From Hyphodiscus hymeniophilus (taxonomy: Eukaryota > Ascomycota > Leotiomycetes > Helotiales > Hyphodiscaceae): DNA of 64,000 bases. Positions 46,089 to 56,300 of this stretch are shown piece by piece. The number at the start of each line of letters is the position of its first letter. Positions within the stretch are counted from its first letter, which is position 1. A model generated the notes under the pieces. That model saw only the letters and a list, made by a program, of their open reading frames with translations. It was not told the origin of the DNA and ran no database searches. The position numbers and the translations under genes were made by a program. The stretch covers positions 2,294,001 to 2,358,000 of the forward strand of contig VNKQ01000003.1 in assembly GCA_016508695.1 (NCBI GenBank), read 5' to 3'.

Positions 46089-46496
46089 ATGGCAGATAAT
46101 TTACATGTCACTCGTGCTGTTACGAAGCTTCGTGAATTCTCAATCGCTTCAAACCTTGTGGGTGATAAGATTAACGTGCTGAGGTTGTCAGAGGAGGAAG
46201 CTTCTCCGTGGTCTTGAATACATGAGATGGAGAGGAACGCAGTGTCTGAGGAAATCAAGAGGTTCTTGGTTGCGAGGGAGAGGCTCTTAAGGGAGCATAG
46301 AGCGAGAGCGAGCAGAGAATTGAAAAAATTCCTGAAGCAGGAATTCAAGAGGTGAGAACGAAGCTGTGATCTGGAGCACACCGTCGATACGGAACTGGCT
46401 GGTAGTTTGGAAAACGCCGGACGTCTAAACCGTTTTACTTTGCTTCGAGGCTTACAGGACCTTCCAACCATGAACGAGTGTGGCGTGGCTGGTTGA
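46089..46496 (+). pseudogene. Possible decayed helix-rich ORF with two in-frame TGA stops
   Basis: One frame reads as protein from an ATG at 46089: MADNLHVTRAVTKLREFSIA, then SNLVGDKINVLRLSEEEASP, a TGA at 46215, EIKRFLVARERLLREHRARA, a TGA at 46353, and a tail ending MNECGVAG with a stop at 46494. The segment between the stops is a highly charged helix, unlikely by chance. A GTGAGAAC donor overlaps the second stop, so a spliced short gene is possible, but the first TGA is not removed by any intron I see. It starts 97 bp after the coiled-coil gene and may be a duplicated fragment. Confidence 0.3.
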
Positions 46497-47431
46497 TTCT
46501 GGATTTGTGTAGTGGAGAGGATACCAGGACGGGTTGTTGTTCACTTCTCTAGTACGGGGCAGGTTGAAGGCATGGAGGTAGATGATGGACAAACGAAAAG
46601 GGTCTTAAGATAACAGCCCTCCTCTAATTTCTCTCGATTCGATGTGCCAATACATCATTTTGGAAGACTAAATGAAGACAGCTGAAAGAAACCACCTTTG
46701 TAAGAGGCATCTGTGCAAGTAGTATACAAAGGAGGATAGTTGCCCGCGGAAATGCGCTGCAAAATTGATGCAATAAGATCACAAGTGCAAAGATGACGGC
46801 AAATGGCAGTTCTATTTGACTTGGATGCATGCTTCGGGTCCATCCTCAACAGATGATTTGAGTCGCAATTGCTGACAACGTCAGGGCTGACTGTACTTGT
46901 ACACACGGTACGAAGTCCAGCTTTGCGCTCAACCCCAATGTCGCCTACGTGGCGCATGTGTCTCCATGATCTCCCATCTCCTTCGAGCCGCTGATTGAAG
47001 ATATACTCCGTAGAAGCTTCCGTCAGGGGCTAAGTTGCTATCGAGTCGTCAGAGTGTGGGGTACTGTACAAATCAAACCAAACAATAAACATTCGATAAA
47101 GGGGAAGAAGGAAAAGGGTCGTCGAGCATCCGAGAGGCGCAGACCGCTAACCCCTAAGGAGGTGTTGATTGACGAATCAGGAGGGTGGTATTGCCGATTA
47201 TGGGCATACTGCGTGACCGATCAATGTCCTGCAGGTTGGCTAGCGTTTCCCACCCCGCCCCGAGGCCAAAATCTACCGGGTGTTCTACATCATCTAAGAC
47301 TTCACCGACTCCGCTTTCTCTCCTTCTCCCCCTCTCACTTTATCCCATACTTGACATAGACTTTTGACATCTTGCAGCATTTACCGTATTCACCACAACT
47401 CACACGTTCCAGCAGATCGAGAACCGCAATC
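46497..47431. other. Intergenic region, no gene seen
   Basis: HEM1 promoter region. The last 150 bp are pyrimidine-rich, as usual for the leaders of highly expressed fungal genes. No gene was seen. Confidence 0.5.
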
Positions 47432-49329
47432 ATGGACGCCGTTCTTCGTCAATCCAAGTCCATGTGTCCCTTCTTGAAGAAGACTTCTCCAGCCACCCTC
47501 CGCTCTCTCTCCACCACCGCCCGCAATGCCTCTCCAGGCGGTGGCAGCATGTCCAATTTGCAGACCATTGCTCGTCGCTGCCCCATAATGGGCAAAGCTC
47601 TCGCCGTCCAGACCGCAAAGACTGGAAAGGTGGGGCTTGGAGGCGTTGCTGCTCTTGGAGCCATTCGAGCATTCTCTGGCAAGGTCAACTCCGGAAAGGC
47701 CAAGCTTCATACCAGCAGATCTCATGAGGCCCGCGCTGTCGAAAATGGACTATTTGTGCCCGACAATGGTGTGTTGACTCCTTCCGTTATGTTCTTTTGA
47801 GAATTTCGCATGCTGACATCACTAAAGTCAAATATCCCCAACACGGAAAACCCATTCAACCAGCCCATGAAAGTCGTCACGATGGGGCAAAGTTCAACTA
47901 CGAGGAGTTCTACAATAATGAGTTGGACAAAAAGCACAAAGACAAATCATACCGTTACTTCAACAACATCAATCGCCTCGCCAAGGATTTCCCACGAGCA
48001 CACATGGCTAGCAAAGAGGAGAAGGTCACTGTTTGGTGCTCCAATGATTATCTGGGAATGGGACGCAATCCGCAGGTTTTGAAAACCATGCACGAAACAC
48101 TCGATGAGTACGGTGCTGGCGCTGGCGGAACCCGAAACATCTCCGGCCACAATCAGCATGCCGTAAGCCTCGAAGCCACCCTTGCCAAATTGCACGCCAA
48201 GGATGCAGCGTTGGTCTTCTCTTCTTGCTATGTTGCAAACGATGCTACATTGGCGACATTGGGTTCGAAACTCCCAGACTGCGTTATTCTATCCGATAGT
48301 CTGAATCATGCCTCCATGATTCAGGGCATTAGACACTCCGGCGCAAAGAAAATCGTCTTCAAACACAATGACTTGGGAGATTTGGAAGCCAAGCTTGCAA
48401 GCCTTCCTGCTCATGTGCCCAAAATCATTGCCTTCGAATCCGTCTACAGCATGTGCGGCTCCATTGGACCTATAGAAGGAATATGTGACTTGGCCGAGAA
48501 ATACGGCGCAATTACCTTTCTCGATGAAGTCCATGCAGTAGGCATGTATGGACCACACGGTGCAGGTGTTGCCGAACATTTGGATTACGAAGCTCATCTT
48601 GCCGGCCGCCCCAAAGGCACAATTCAAGATCGTGTGGACATCATCACCGGAACTTTAGGAAAAGCCTACGGTTGTGTAGGCGGCTATATTGCTGGTTCTA
48701 CCAAAATGGTCGATGCAATTCGCTCCTTAGCTCCGGGGTTTATTTTTACGACCTCGCTCCCACCTGCTACGATGGCTGGTGCAAAGACCGCGATCGAGTA
48801 TCAAATGGAGTACCAAGGTGACCGAAGACTTCAACAACTTCATACCCGAGCGGTCAAAGAGTCGCTCTCCGCTCGTGATATCCCTGTCATGCCCAATCCC
48901 TCACACATCATCCCCGTTCTCGTAGGAAACGCCGAACTGGCCAAAAAGGCCTCCGACTTACTTCTCGAAAAGCACGACATCTACGTTCAATCCATCAACT
49001 ACCCCACTGTTCCCGTTGGCCAAGAACGTCTCCGCATCACTCCCACACCCGGCCACACCCGCGAATTTCGCGAGCATCTTGTCTCAGCCGTCGATTCTGT
49101 ATTCACTGAGTTAGGAATCAAGCGCACAAGCGAGTGGGCGAAGGAGGGAGGGTTCATTGGGGTTGGAGAGCAGGGAAAGGAGACTGTGGAACCGCTCTGG
49201 ACAGACCGACAACTTGGCGTTGATACGCTGGTGAAAGAAATGAAAGTTGGCGGGCCGGTGGGCGTTCTAGAAGCGCTACTAGAAAGGGAGACAAAGGAGA
49301 CTGCGCGAGCGGTCTCTGCTGCTGCTTAA
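47432..49329 (+). CDS. HEM1: 5-aminolevulinate synthase, mitochondrial
   Basis: Pyridoxal-phosphate enzyme that condenses glycine and succinyl-CoA to 5-aminolevulinate, the first step of heme synthesis in the mitochondrial matrix. Two exons (47432-47768, 47828-49329) give 612 aa; the 59-nt intron has a GCTGAC branch site. The N-terminus is a basic, Ser/Ala-rich targeting region with two heme-regulatory Cys-Pro motifs, SMCPFLKK and RRCPIMGK, which in other species bind heme and limit import or activity. The catalytic core starts near FNYEEFYNNELDKKHKDKSY. Motifs include WCSNDYLGMGRNPQVL, GAGAGGTRNISGHNQHAVSL, FLDEVHAVGMYGPHGAG and the PLP lysine in TGTLGKAYGCVGGYIAGS. The C-terminal extension beyond the core is usual in fungi. 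Confidence 0.96.
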
Positions 49330-49587
49330 GCAGAATATCTCCTAATCTTCCGTCATGTACTTGGTATATGGCGAAGCAGTATTGACTTGAAGAGCTCATC
49401 GGACCCAAAACCACGATCTTTCGAGCGGAGTATGAGTAATGATGATAGTACGCTATACTACTATCTCGCATAATGATCAAATGGATATATTATGATTCTT
49501 ACCTATGTCACTCCTCTGCTAGCCATGAAAAAGTGACCGACCCTATTTACACAGTGACAACAAATACGTAATGAATAATATCATATC
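49330..49587. other. HEM1 3' flank
   Basis: Short 3' region of normal base composition that ends at the transposon target site. No feature was found. Confidence 0.5.
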
Positions 49588-49590
49588 TAA
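49588..49590. repeat. Left target-site duplication TAA
   Basis: TAA directly before the left GGGCCTG end; the same triplet follows the right end at 52792-52794. Confidence 0.85.
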
Positions 49591-49607
49591 GGGCCTGTTT
49601 CTTTTTT
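49591..49607 (+). repeat. Left terminal inverted repeat
   Basis: GGGCCTGTTTCTTTTTT, exactly matching the reverse complement of 52775-52791. Similarity continues weakly inward (GATATTG against ATTTTG). Confidence 0.95.
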
Positions 49608-50174
49608 GATATTGCGTAACAATATCAATATTATAGTGCATCGCAATATTGCCTAGTTTATTTTCCCATTTGATTTTGTGCTACAATATGCGTTAAAAAA
49701 AGCTAATTTCTTAAAATATTAATATATCGGATATACGAAAAAGCGCGAATTAATATCGATACACTAGCGCGTAATAATTGTCTTTTATATTACTTGTTTT
49801 TTTTATCTCTTCTTTACTTAATTCTCTATTATTTGTATTAATATAAGAGGGAGAAAGAGAAAGGCAAAGCTATAGAAAGTTGCGCAAGAAGAGGCTATTA
49901 TTATCGATTTAATTTTACTAGAGACCCCGTAACCCCCCTTAAATCTAACGTTTAAGTACCCTTTACCGTTATTAATACTAGTTTTAGTTATTAATATAGC
50001 TATTACTAAGTCTTTAGTTTAAGTTGCTTCGTTTATAATATCGAATCTACCTCTAATTAAAAATATAGCGGTCTTATTGGTTTTGATAGTTTTCGCGGAT
50101 CTTCCCCCCTTATTAACGATAATACTTACGCTAATATAACCTAAGAGTAATACGAGGTTAAACTAGATTAAAGA

Positions 50175-50520
50175 GATAGAAAAAGCTTTGTTTTATTCTC
50201 TACTTAATTAATATCGAGACGGTTAGTAAGCCGATTTAAAGTAAAAGAACAAGGTATAAGAAGAGGTCCTAAAGGCAATACTAGCGGTAATACCGATTTC
50301 TTAAAAGAATAACGTTAATATCGGGAAATTAAAATTAAAGGAATAGTTATATAAGGGTCTATATAAAGACTAGAAATAGCTTATAAACTAATTTAGTTTT
50401 AATATTAATCCTAATACTAATTGCGTAAGTGCGTTAGATAAAGTCTAAATTCAAGTTATTCTAGTTAGTTAATCCCTTCTCTATTCTTTAGTATAATTTA
50501 CTAACAAATTAAGAGAAAAA
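50175..50520 (+). pseudogene. Myb/SANT-like DNA-binding gene remnant of the transposon
   Basis: A plus-strand frame interrupted by many TAA and TAG codons still shows the Myb_DNA-bind_3 pattern: EIEKALFYSLLN, then EEVLKAI, then YKGLYKD with a TAG where the family has Trp, and LIN with a TAA where Gln is expected. In Harbinger elements this accessory protein helps the nuclease bind DNA. The remnant probably continues toward 50950, but the frame is hard to follow there. Confidence 0.6.
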
Positions 50521-51599
50521 AGGGTCCGAATAGTATCGAATAAACCCCTTTCTATACTCCGAAATACTCGACAAAATCTATTATAGTAATATTGCAAATA
50601 GGGAAATTGCGACTACAATTAGAGTATTAGCTCCCCTTATTATCGATTCTACTATTATATCGTTATCGTCGTCTACTCTTTAGCCTTTAGTATTAATTCC
50701 CTATCGAAATCGATACCGAGGTAGTATTTTTACGGCTCTTACAAACTATAAGAGACAAAAGACAGAAATAGGGGCATAATTAGACTAGGTCGAGAAGGTT
50801 ATAAATCGCCTAGCTAGCGTATAAGAGAACCCTCTTATTATTATAGTTCGCCTACTTTAAGATAAGTACGAGTCTCTTTTAATAAAGGAGTATATAGAGA
50901 TAGCTCTTAATATACTTAAAGACGAGTTAAAGGTAGTATTCTTTATAACTTTAAATAAAGGGAAAACACGCGATTATTAGTTAGAAAGGAAGGCTAGAGT
51001 TAAGGTATTAGTATTTGATTAAGACGATAATTAAGTTTGGGGTTACTTAGATACTTGGCAAATATTAATAGTCCCTTTTTAGTAGTGGTTTTAGTAGTAA
51101 ATTTGTGGTTTTTTTATTAGGAAGTTATCTAGTTATTACTTATTTATATAATAATTGTAGCTTTTATAACTTCTAATTCTATTCTTAAATATTAAGACCT
51201 ATATACTTATAGTAATCTCTCTATATCTCATTTGCTATTTTTTCCCTTAACTCTCCTATTTCCTTATTACTAAACGCCGGCGAACTATTACTAGATTAGT
51301 ATACTAGTTCGTCGATTTTATTATTAAATTTATCGTCAAATAGTACCTTATTCCCTTTAATATTTCGTACGAAGTTATAAAGGCTAATAGTACTAAGAAT
51401 AACGTCTCTTTAAGTCTTAAGAGAGTATTTTCTTATTATAGTTAAGATCTTATACTTTCTCTTTATTACACTAAAGATTCGTTTAATATAGTTACGTAGG
51501 CTTAAATGCTAGAGGTTAAAGAGTTCGTATAGGGTTTCTAGCCTATCGTAATACTATATAAATTAATACTAGGATTAGATAGTAGGAAGGTTCTAACTT

Positions 51600-51875
51600 A
51601 CTTTTGTTTTACTAGTTTTTATTCCTTTAAGTAGTATCGAACTCCTCGATATAATACTAATACAAATTTGGTATTTTTATAACTTGTATCTCTAAGCTAG
51701 TACTTTTCCTTTAAAGTAATAAATCCCTTTATAGTTTGAGTATCTACAAGTACTCTCCTATTATATACTAAGCCTTTTTAGCTAGGTAACGTATATACGA
51801 AGGAACCGTCGAAATCGTATACTGCAAGTACGTTTTAAGAGAGTTGCCCCTTCTTATTCCTATAATGCTTTTAAT
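51600..51875 (-). pseudogene. Harbinger DDE nuclease gene remnant (DDE_Tnp_4)
   Basis: The minus strand keeps a continuous frame with four in-frame stops. It reads KHYRNKKGQLS, stop, NVLAVYDFDGSFVYTLPS, stop, KGLVYNRRVLVDTQTIKGFI, later EKY, stop, LRDTSYKNTKFVLVLYRGVR, YYLKE and a stop. This is the block of HARBI1-like transposases (RNRKG..SQNVLA..DFD and LADAGY...PYRGVRYHLKEQ). The stops fall where the family has Gln or Trp, as expected from C-to-T mutation in CA context. Flanking 500 bp on both sides probably belong to the same gene but are too degraded to read. Confidence 0.8.
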
Positions 51876-52774
51876 TGTTATAAAGTATATTCGTAGCGTA
51901 AATATAAGTATTATTAATAGCTCTAATACAATTGTAGAAGTAATTAGTAAAGTAGTAGTCCTTAGCGATTCGCAATAAGAGTAGTATTATAAGGGTAAGA
52001 AGGGTTACAAAATGCGGGTAAAGAATTATTAACGCATCGAGTATTATATAAAACGCACTATTACTAATTAGGCTAATTCCTTTTATATAATTAAAGTTTA
52101 TATATAATACTTACTTATTAATTTATCTAGTTCTAATTTTATATATTTCGGCGACGTCGCGATATAATATAGGTCGTATTATAATAGCTAAGAATATTGC
52201 TAGCTTTAACTCTATTAAAATATGCTTTAAACGATATAAATCCGTATTCTAAACTAGCTATTCTTTTAATTAAAAGAAGGTATCTTTCCCTATACGAAAA
52301 GTTATACGAATTCGACTATTATAATCGCTATTAAGGAGTTCTTATAATCGTCGCTATCCCTCCCCCTTTATAATTTTGCGCTTTTACGTAGGCTTAATTT
52401 GCGTCTCCTTACGTAGGTTTTGTATTACTCTTAAGATAATAGAAATTAGCGTATATTTTATAAGTATAAAGGCATCCGATATATCGCGCGATCTCTTTAT
52501 AATTGCGGTTATAGCTTAAATAGGGCTTAAATAGGGGGAAAAAGGTAGTTGTAAGGGGTCTTTACTAGCGTATATTGCGTGTTATACTAGTCTAGACTAG
52601 TAAGTCGAAATTACACTAAAAATTAACGATATAATATTAGAAGTAGAGACTTAATAATATATTGTAAGACAATATTGCCTTCTGTTTCTTTTCCTCAAAT
52701 TTGCGGTATTATTATCGCGCAATAAGTAGTGTGTTTCTTTTTCTATTTTGAAGGTCGAAATGGACCCACAAAAT

Positions 52775-52791
52775 AAAAAAGAAACAGGCCC
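52775..52791 (-). repeat. Right terminal inverted repeat
   Basis: Reads AAAAAAGAAACAGGCCC on the plus strand, the exact inverse of the left end, followed by the TAA target duplication. Confidence 0.95.
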
Positions 52792-52794
52792 TAA

Positions 52795-53447
52795 GCAATA
52801 TCTGAATCGCGCAAACATCTTGAAAAGTTAGGATACCACCCTTGGAATCCAAACCACAACAACACGAAAAGCACATGTGCGAACTACTTGAATAGCATGG
52901 TTTACGCTACTGGGTATCTATATATTTTCGCTAGTAATGATGAGATATGATAATGGTACGAGCGTCTTGGCTGTGTATGTTAAGGTAACAAGTAAGTAGA
53001 ATATTAAGGTTAGCAGACTATAAAAGTCAAGTCGATGCCAGGATTTCATGTCAAGCTGCGATTTCCCGACTCTTTGGTTGCAGTTTTCAATTCTTATTCT
53101 CGACTCTGGCGAGTTGATCGTTGACTACGTTTCTCATCATCGATGCAGGTTCGCTATCAACATATGGATAGAGAGGCGATGTAGGTACATTTACAGGGTT
53201 ACGTATCTTGATTTACGTCTACTGATGACTCGAGTTTCTCATATAGAAGAAGGGGTATGGATGAGGAAAGTTTGAACTTCTATTATAGACAGAAGCGCTG
53301 TGTTCTACTTGCTGCAGCTGGTATCCAACCGCTCACGAGCCCGCCAAACGCCAGTATGAAACCAGATGCCGCTCTTGACCACCGGTCAAAGTATCCAAAC
53401 CAATCCATGGGGTATCAATGCAATTTTCCAAATCGTGCACAGCACAC
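52795..53447. other. Intergenic region, no gene seen
   Basis: Base composition returns to normal within a few bases of the transposon end. It holds the 3' flank of the next minus-strand gene. Confidence 0.5.
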
Positions 53448-55184
53448 TCAAAGTCCCAACCCGGCGCAGAGATCTAGCGCTCCTTCTACCGCAATCTCGA
53501 GGGATCCGACTCGATCTTTCAAGCCCTTGTTCTCGGCTCTTAATAGCCCTACTGTATCCCATGCTACACTCGCGTCTTTCCCTCTGCAGTTTTCGCACCC
53601 GCTTCCTCCCATGCCAATCCCTGTGCCGAACATGTGGTCCACGACATCTCTTTCCCTCTCCGGCTCAGGCGACGTTGAGATGCCCTTTAATATCTTCTGG
53701 AAGGTGGATGGGCGCTCGACAAGTTTTGGTCGTGGAGTAGTATGACTTGAATTCGATGTTGGAGAGTTCGGATTGGGAACGACACGAGCAAAGCTAGCTT
53801 GGAGCAGCTCGGGCGTACTTTCCATCGTCATCGTACTCGCTGCCGAGCTTGTTATGAGAGTCGGTGACCGCGAACGCGAGAATACGGAATCGGGACCGCT
53901 TTCGGCATCACTCTCTTCACTGAATCGACTTCCACCACTCTGTCTCCAATTCCCTCTCTCCCTCTCAATCCCCAGATCCTCATGCTCATGCGAGCAGCAA
54001 CTCGCCTTCTTCAGGGCTTCCATCTCAAGTCTATTCTCATGCACAAGCTGGATACTGCGTTCTCTCGCCTCTTTCTCCTCAGTTCGTGCTTGCTTCTCTA
54101 TAGCTAGTTGCGTGACGAGATCGGATATCGTGTGGTCTTGTTCTGCGACTTTGGATGCCATATCTTCAAGTTGAGAGCGTAGGGATTGGGCGCGGGTCTC
54201 GGCTTCTTCGAGTTCGTCGTGGACGGCCGAGTGGGTGGAGGATAGCTCGTGCAAGGATAGAGTACGGAATTTATAGGCTGTTTGAAACTTCAGGAGGAGG
54301 CCTTCGGCGTTCATGAGCAGGTTTTTGAAAGAAGCTGGCGAGAAAGGATCTTGCGCGGAGGGCGAGAGATTGGGGAATAATGCTGCTGTGATGTCGAGGG
54401 TGAGGAATTCGTCGTTGTCGAGGGATGATCGAGGGAGTTGTATGGTCTGCTGAACAGGTGTTTTGGGAGACGAGAAAAAGTTAAAGCGAGATGTGCTTGT
54501 TGCTGGCTTGGCTGGAGTTGAGCTGTTCAAAGTGGTGGCTGAATCTAGCGTAGACAGTGCAGGTCTTTTCTGCAGCTTTGCAACAGGTCTTTCTGGTGAC
54601 CCATCTCTTGAAGACATAGGGGATGGGTTCAAGGACTCCTGCTGTCCTACTGGTATTCCTACTGACACTGGAGCTGATGAGCCAGTAAACCAAGAAGTCA
54701 GTCCGCCCCTCGACTTTTCTTCAACTCGGATAGTCCCGTCCTTGTCTCCAGTGAGCGTAGGCATAAAGCTTCTTTCGTCCTTGCTCTCCTCCGGAGGAGA
54801 GCGCTGGGGACTGGTCGAGTTGGTTCGTGTGTGGGGTGCTCGGAATGGTAGAAGCGCCGTCAATGAGCGCTGATGGGTTCTTGTTTGACGAGCTGGACAG
54901 GCTTCCTCATCTGCTGATAAAGGAATGCTTCGAGGAAAGGGTCGTGTAGTTAAGGTGGCTGCTGGAGGCGGCGTAATACTGTGTGATATGTCCTCGAACT
55001 CTCCAGTATATTCTCCGGCATCAAGATAGTCTTCCGCCCATACTTTCTGGAGACTCGAATTTCGCGATGGAGAGAGTGAAGAGAGTATTCGGTGATGTTT
55101 GTAATCCTGGGATGATGAATGTAAAGGCTTGGGTAGTGAGGTCGATGGGAATGCGAAGTCGAAGTTGGGATCCGGCGCGCTCAT
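53448..55184 (-). CDS. Hypothetical disordered and coiled-coil protein
   Basis: Single-exon gene of 578 aa with ATG at 55182-55184 (MSAPDPNFDFAFPSTSLPKP). No enzyme motif was recognised. Residues 1-270 are Ser/Pro/Thr-rich and probably disordered. Conserved-looking patches are KVWAEDYLDAGEYTGEFEDI and FLTLDITAALFPNLSPSAQD, the latter followed by a helix (SFKNLLMNAEGLLLKFQTAY). A coiled coil spans about residues 310-395 (HDELEEAETRAQSLRSQLED). Near the C-terminus a possible metal- or disulfide-forming pair (CENCRGKD) precedes a last coiled coil (LLRAENKGLKDRVGSLE). The layout suits a cytoskeletal, polarity or septum scaffold, but that is only a guess from composition. Confidence 0.75.
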   Translation of the reverse strand: MSAPDPNFDFAFPSTSLPKPLHSSSQDYKHHRILSSLSPSRNSSLQKVWAEDYLDAGEYTGEFEDISHSITPPPAATLTTRPFPRSIPLSADEEACPARQTRTHQRSLTALLPFRAPHTRTNSTSPQRSPPEESKDERSFMPTLTGDKDGTIRVEEKSRGGLTSWFTGSSAPVSVGIPVGQQESLNPSPMSSRDGSPERPVAKLQKRPALSTLDSATTLNSSTPAKPATSTSRFNFFSSPKTPVQQTIQLPRSSLDNDEFLTLDITAALFPNLSPSAQDPFSPASFKNLLMNAEGLLLKFQTAYKFRTLSLHELSSTHSAVHDELEEAETRAQSLRSQLEDMASKVAEQDHTISDLVTQLAIEKQARTEEKEARERSIQLVHENRLEMEALKKASCCSHEHEDLGIERERGNWRQSGGSRFSEESDAESGPDSVFSRSRSPTLITSSAASTMTMESTPELLQASFARVVPNPNSPTSNSSHTTPRPKLVERPSTFQKILKGISTSPEPERERDVVDHMFGTGIGMGGSGCENCRGKDASVAWDTVGLLRAENKGLKDRVGSLEIAVEGALDLCAGLGL

Positions 55185-56208
55185 AATGCAGACCCTTACC
55201 GTCGCATAGACTGTCTCGGCCGCGGTTTCCCTTGTGGGATCAAGCTATATCGTTTCGTCCGATCCCAAGCTATGATCCACCAAATTATGCGTAAAGAATC
55301 CCTTCGTACAAGGGATCACCCGCTTGCTTGCTGGAAGGACGGCGTGTTACGGGTACTCTGATGGGCGAGGCTTCTTGGCGAATTAATGCAGAGAGCTAGC
55401 TTGTCGGACGAGTGTTAATTTGGGTGAGCAGTCGTAGTTGCAATGCGGGACTAGGAAAGTTGATCTTGGTCAAACCCTCCCTCAGCGAGAGCAGAAGCTG
55501 TAAAGAAGAAGCTGTTCGTGATTGGGATTCGAGGAGGGGTATTCCGTTATCGTAGATTGCTAGGTCGATTAGGTGATAAGACGGGTGGCTGATGGTTAGA
55601 CTTGATGCAGCTGATCCTATGTATGAGATACTGCGCAGTTGATAAGTAAAGACGAACCAAAAGGGCGGGCGTACAAAAAGATAGAGTAAAATAAATGCTA
55701 TGTGGTGTTGTGTCCTCAAGGTCAAAGTTGTCTCGCTGGTGGTCATTGTGCTCAAAACCTGGTGGTTGGGACGTTTTCGGAGGAGGTTGGATGCCCCACA
55801 ATCGTGCACCCAGAAAGCAGGTTTTGCAGGGAGGAATGAACAGCTAGAGTACAGGTACAAGGTTGAGCAGGAAGCTCTGTTTACATGTGAGACGACGTAC
55901 CTTCGAACTCGAAAGACAATAACATGGTACTTGGGCGTTCAAATCAGCGGATACTTGTGTACAGTACACCGGTACAATTGCTCTGCGCGCTTTCAGTGGC
56001 GTAGATGAAGGGCCACTCCCCCATTCAAGGCATTTCTGTACGCAAGACAACATCTGTTTTCTAAGAGCTATCTGGCCTTTGTACAACAGAGAGTACTAGA
56101 AAGAGCAATCGAAATGTTACGGAGACTCGTCAAGTATACTTCTGGGTGCAAATAGACTGCTGAAGGTTGATATATTCGTATAACGAATTTGTGGTGCATC
56201 TAAAAATA
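55185..56208. other. Intergenic region upstream of the coiled-coil gene and the tRNA
   Basis: 1 kb with the promoter of the minus-strand coiled-coil gene. A 154-codon minus-strand frame (55396-55860) is Leu/Ser-rich with no family resemblance and was not accepted. A TATATT run at about -38 from the tRNA may assist Pol III initiation. Confidence 0.4.
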
Positions 56209-56225
56209 GGCACTATGGCGGAGTG

Positions 56226-56273
56226 GTGAGCATCTTCTAGTGACTTCCCATGAATGCTTCTAACACATTTCAG
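56226..56273 (+). other. Spliceosomal-type intron inside the D-loop of tRNA-Ser(GCT)
   Basis: 48 nt inserted between the two conserved D-loop guanines. It starts GTGAGC, carries TTCTAAC 13 nt before its end and finishes TTTCAG: the same signals as the mRNA introns of this window (for example GTGAGC at 29147 and CACTAAC in ARB1). The position is far from the only site used by the eukaryotic tRNA-splicing endonuclease (37/38). GGT occurs at both borders, so it could be a small target duplication or chance. No such insert is known to me in fungal nuclear tRNAs. Confidence 0.75.
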
Positions 56274-56293
56274 GTTAACGCGAAGGCCTGCTA

Positions 56294-56300
56294 TCAGCTC
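56294..56300 (+). other. Canonical 7-nt tRNA intron at position 37/38
   Basis: TCAGCTC lies one base 3' of the anticodon GCT. It contains AGC, which can pair with the anticodon as is usual in pre-tRNA introns. Removal restores a five-base-pair anticodon stem and a seven-base loop. Confidence 0.75.

Larger units (their letters stand above)
49591..52791. mobile_element. PIF/Harbinger-type DNA transposon, complete ends, RIP-inactivated
   Basis: A 3201-bp element with perfect 17-bp terminal inverted repeats (GGGCCTGTTTCTTTTTT at the left, its reverse complement at the right) and a direct TAA on both sides, the three-base target duplication typical of PIF/Harbinger. The interior is very AT-rich with TA steps everywhere and few CA/TG, as after repeat-induced point mutation. 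Two decayed genes are recognisable: a Myb/SANT-like protein on the plus strand and a DDE nuclease on the minus strand. That gene pair is the usual Harbinger content. All stops seen fit CAA to TAA or TGG to TAG changes. The ends and target duplication are intact, so insertion was fairly recent or the ends escaped mutation. The element cannot move by itself. Confidence 0.9.

Noticed and set aside
49600..52780. Long AT-rich stretch as a possible centromere or mitochondrial insertion
   Set aside because: Inverted ends, target duplication and transposase remnants show that it is a RIP-mutated DNA transposon.
55396..55860. Minus-strand frame of 154 codons upstream of the coiled-coil gene
   Set aside because: Leu/Ser-rich random-looking sequence in the promoter and leader region; no conserved pattern.
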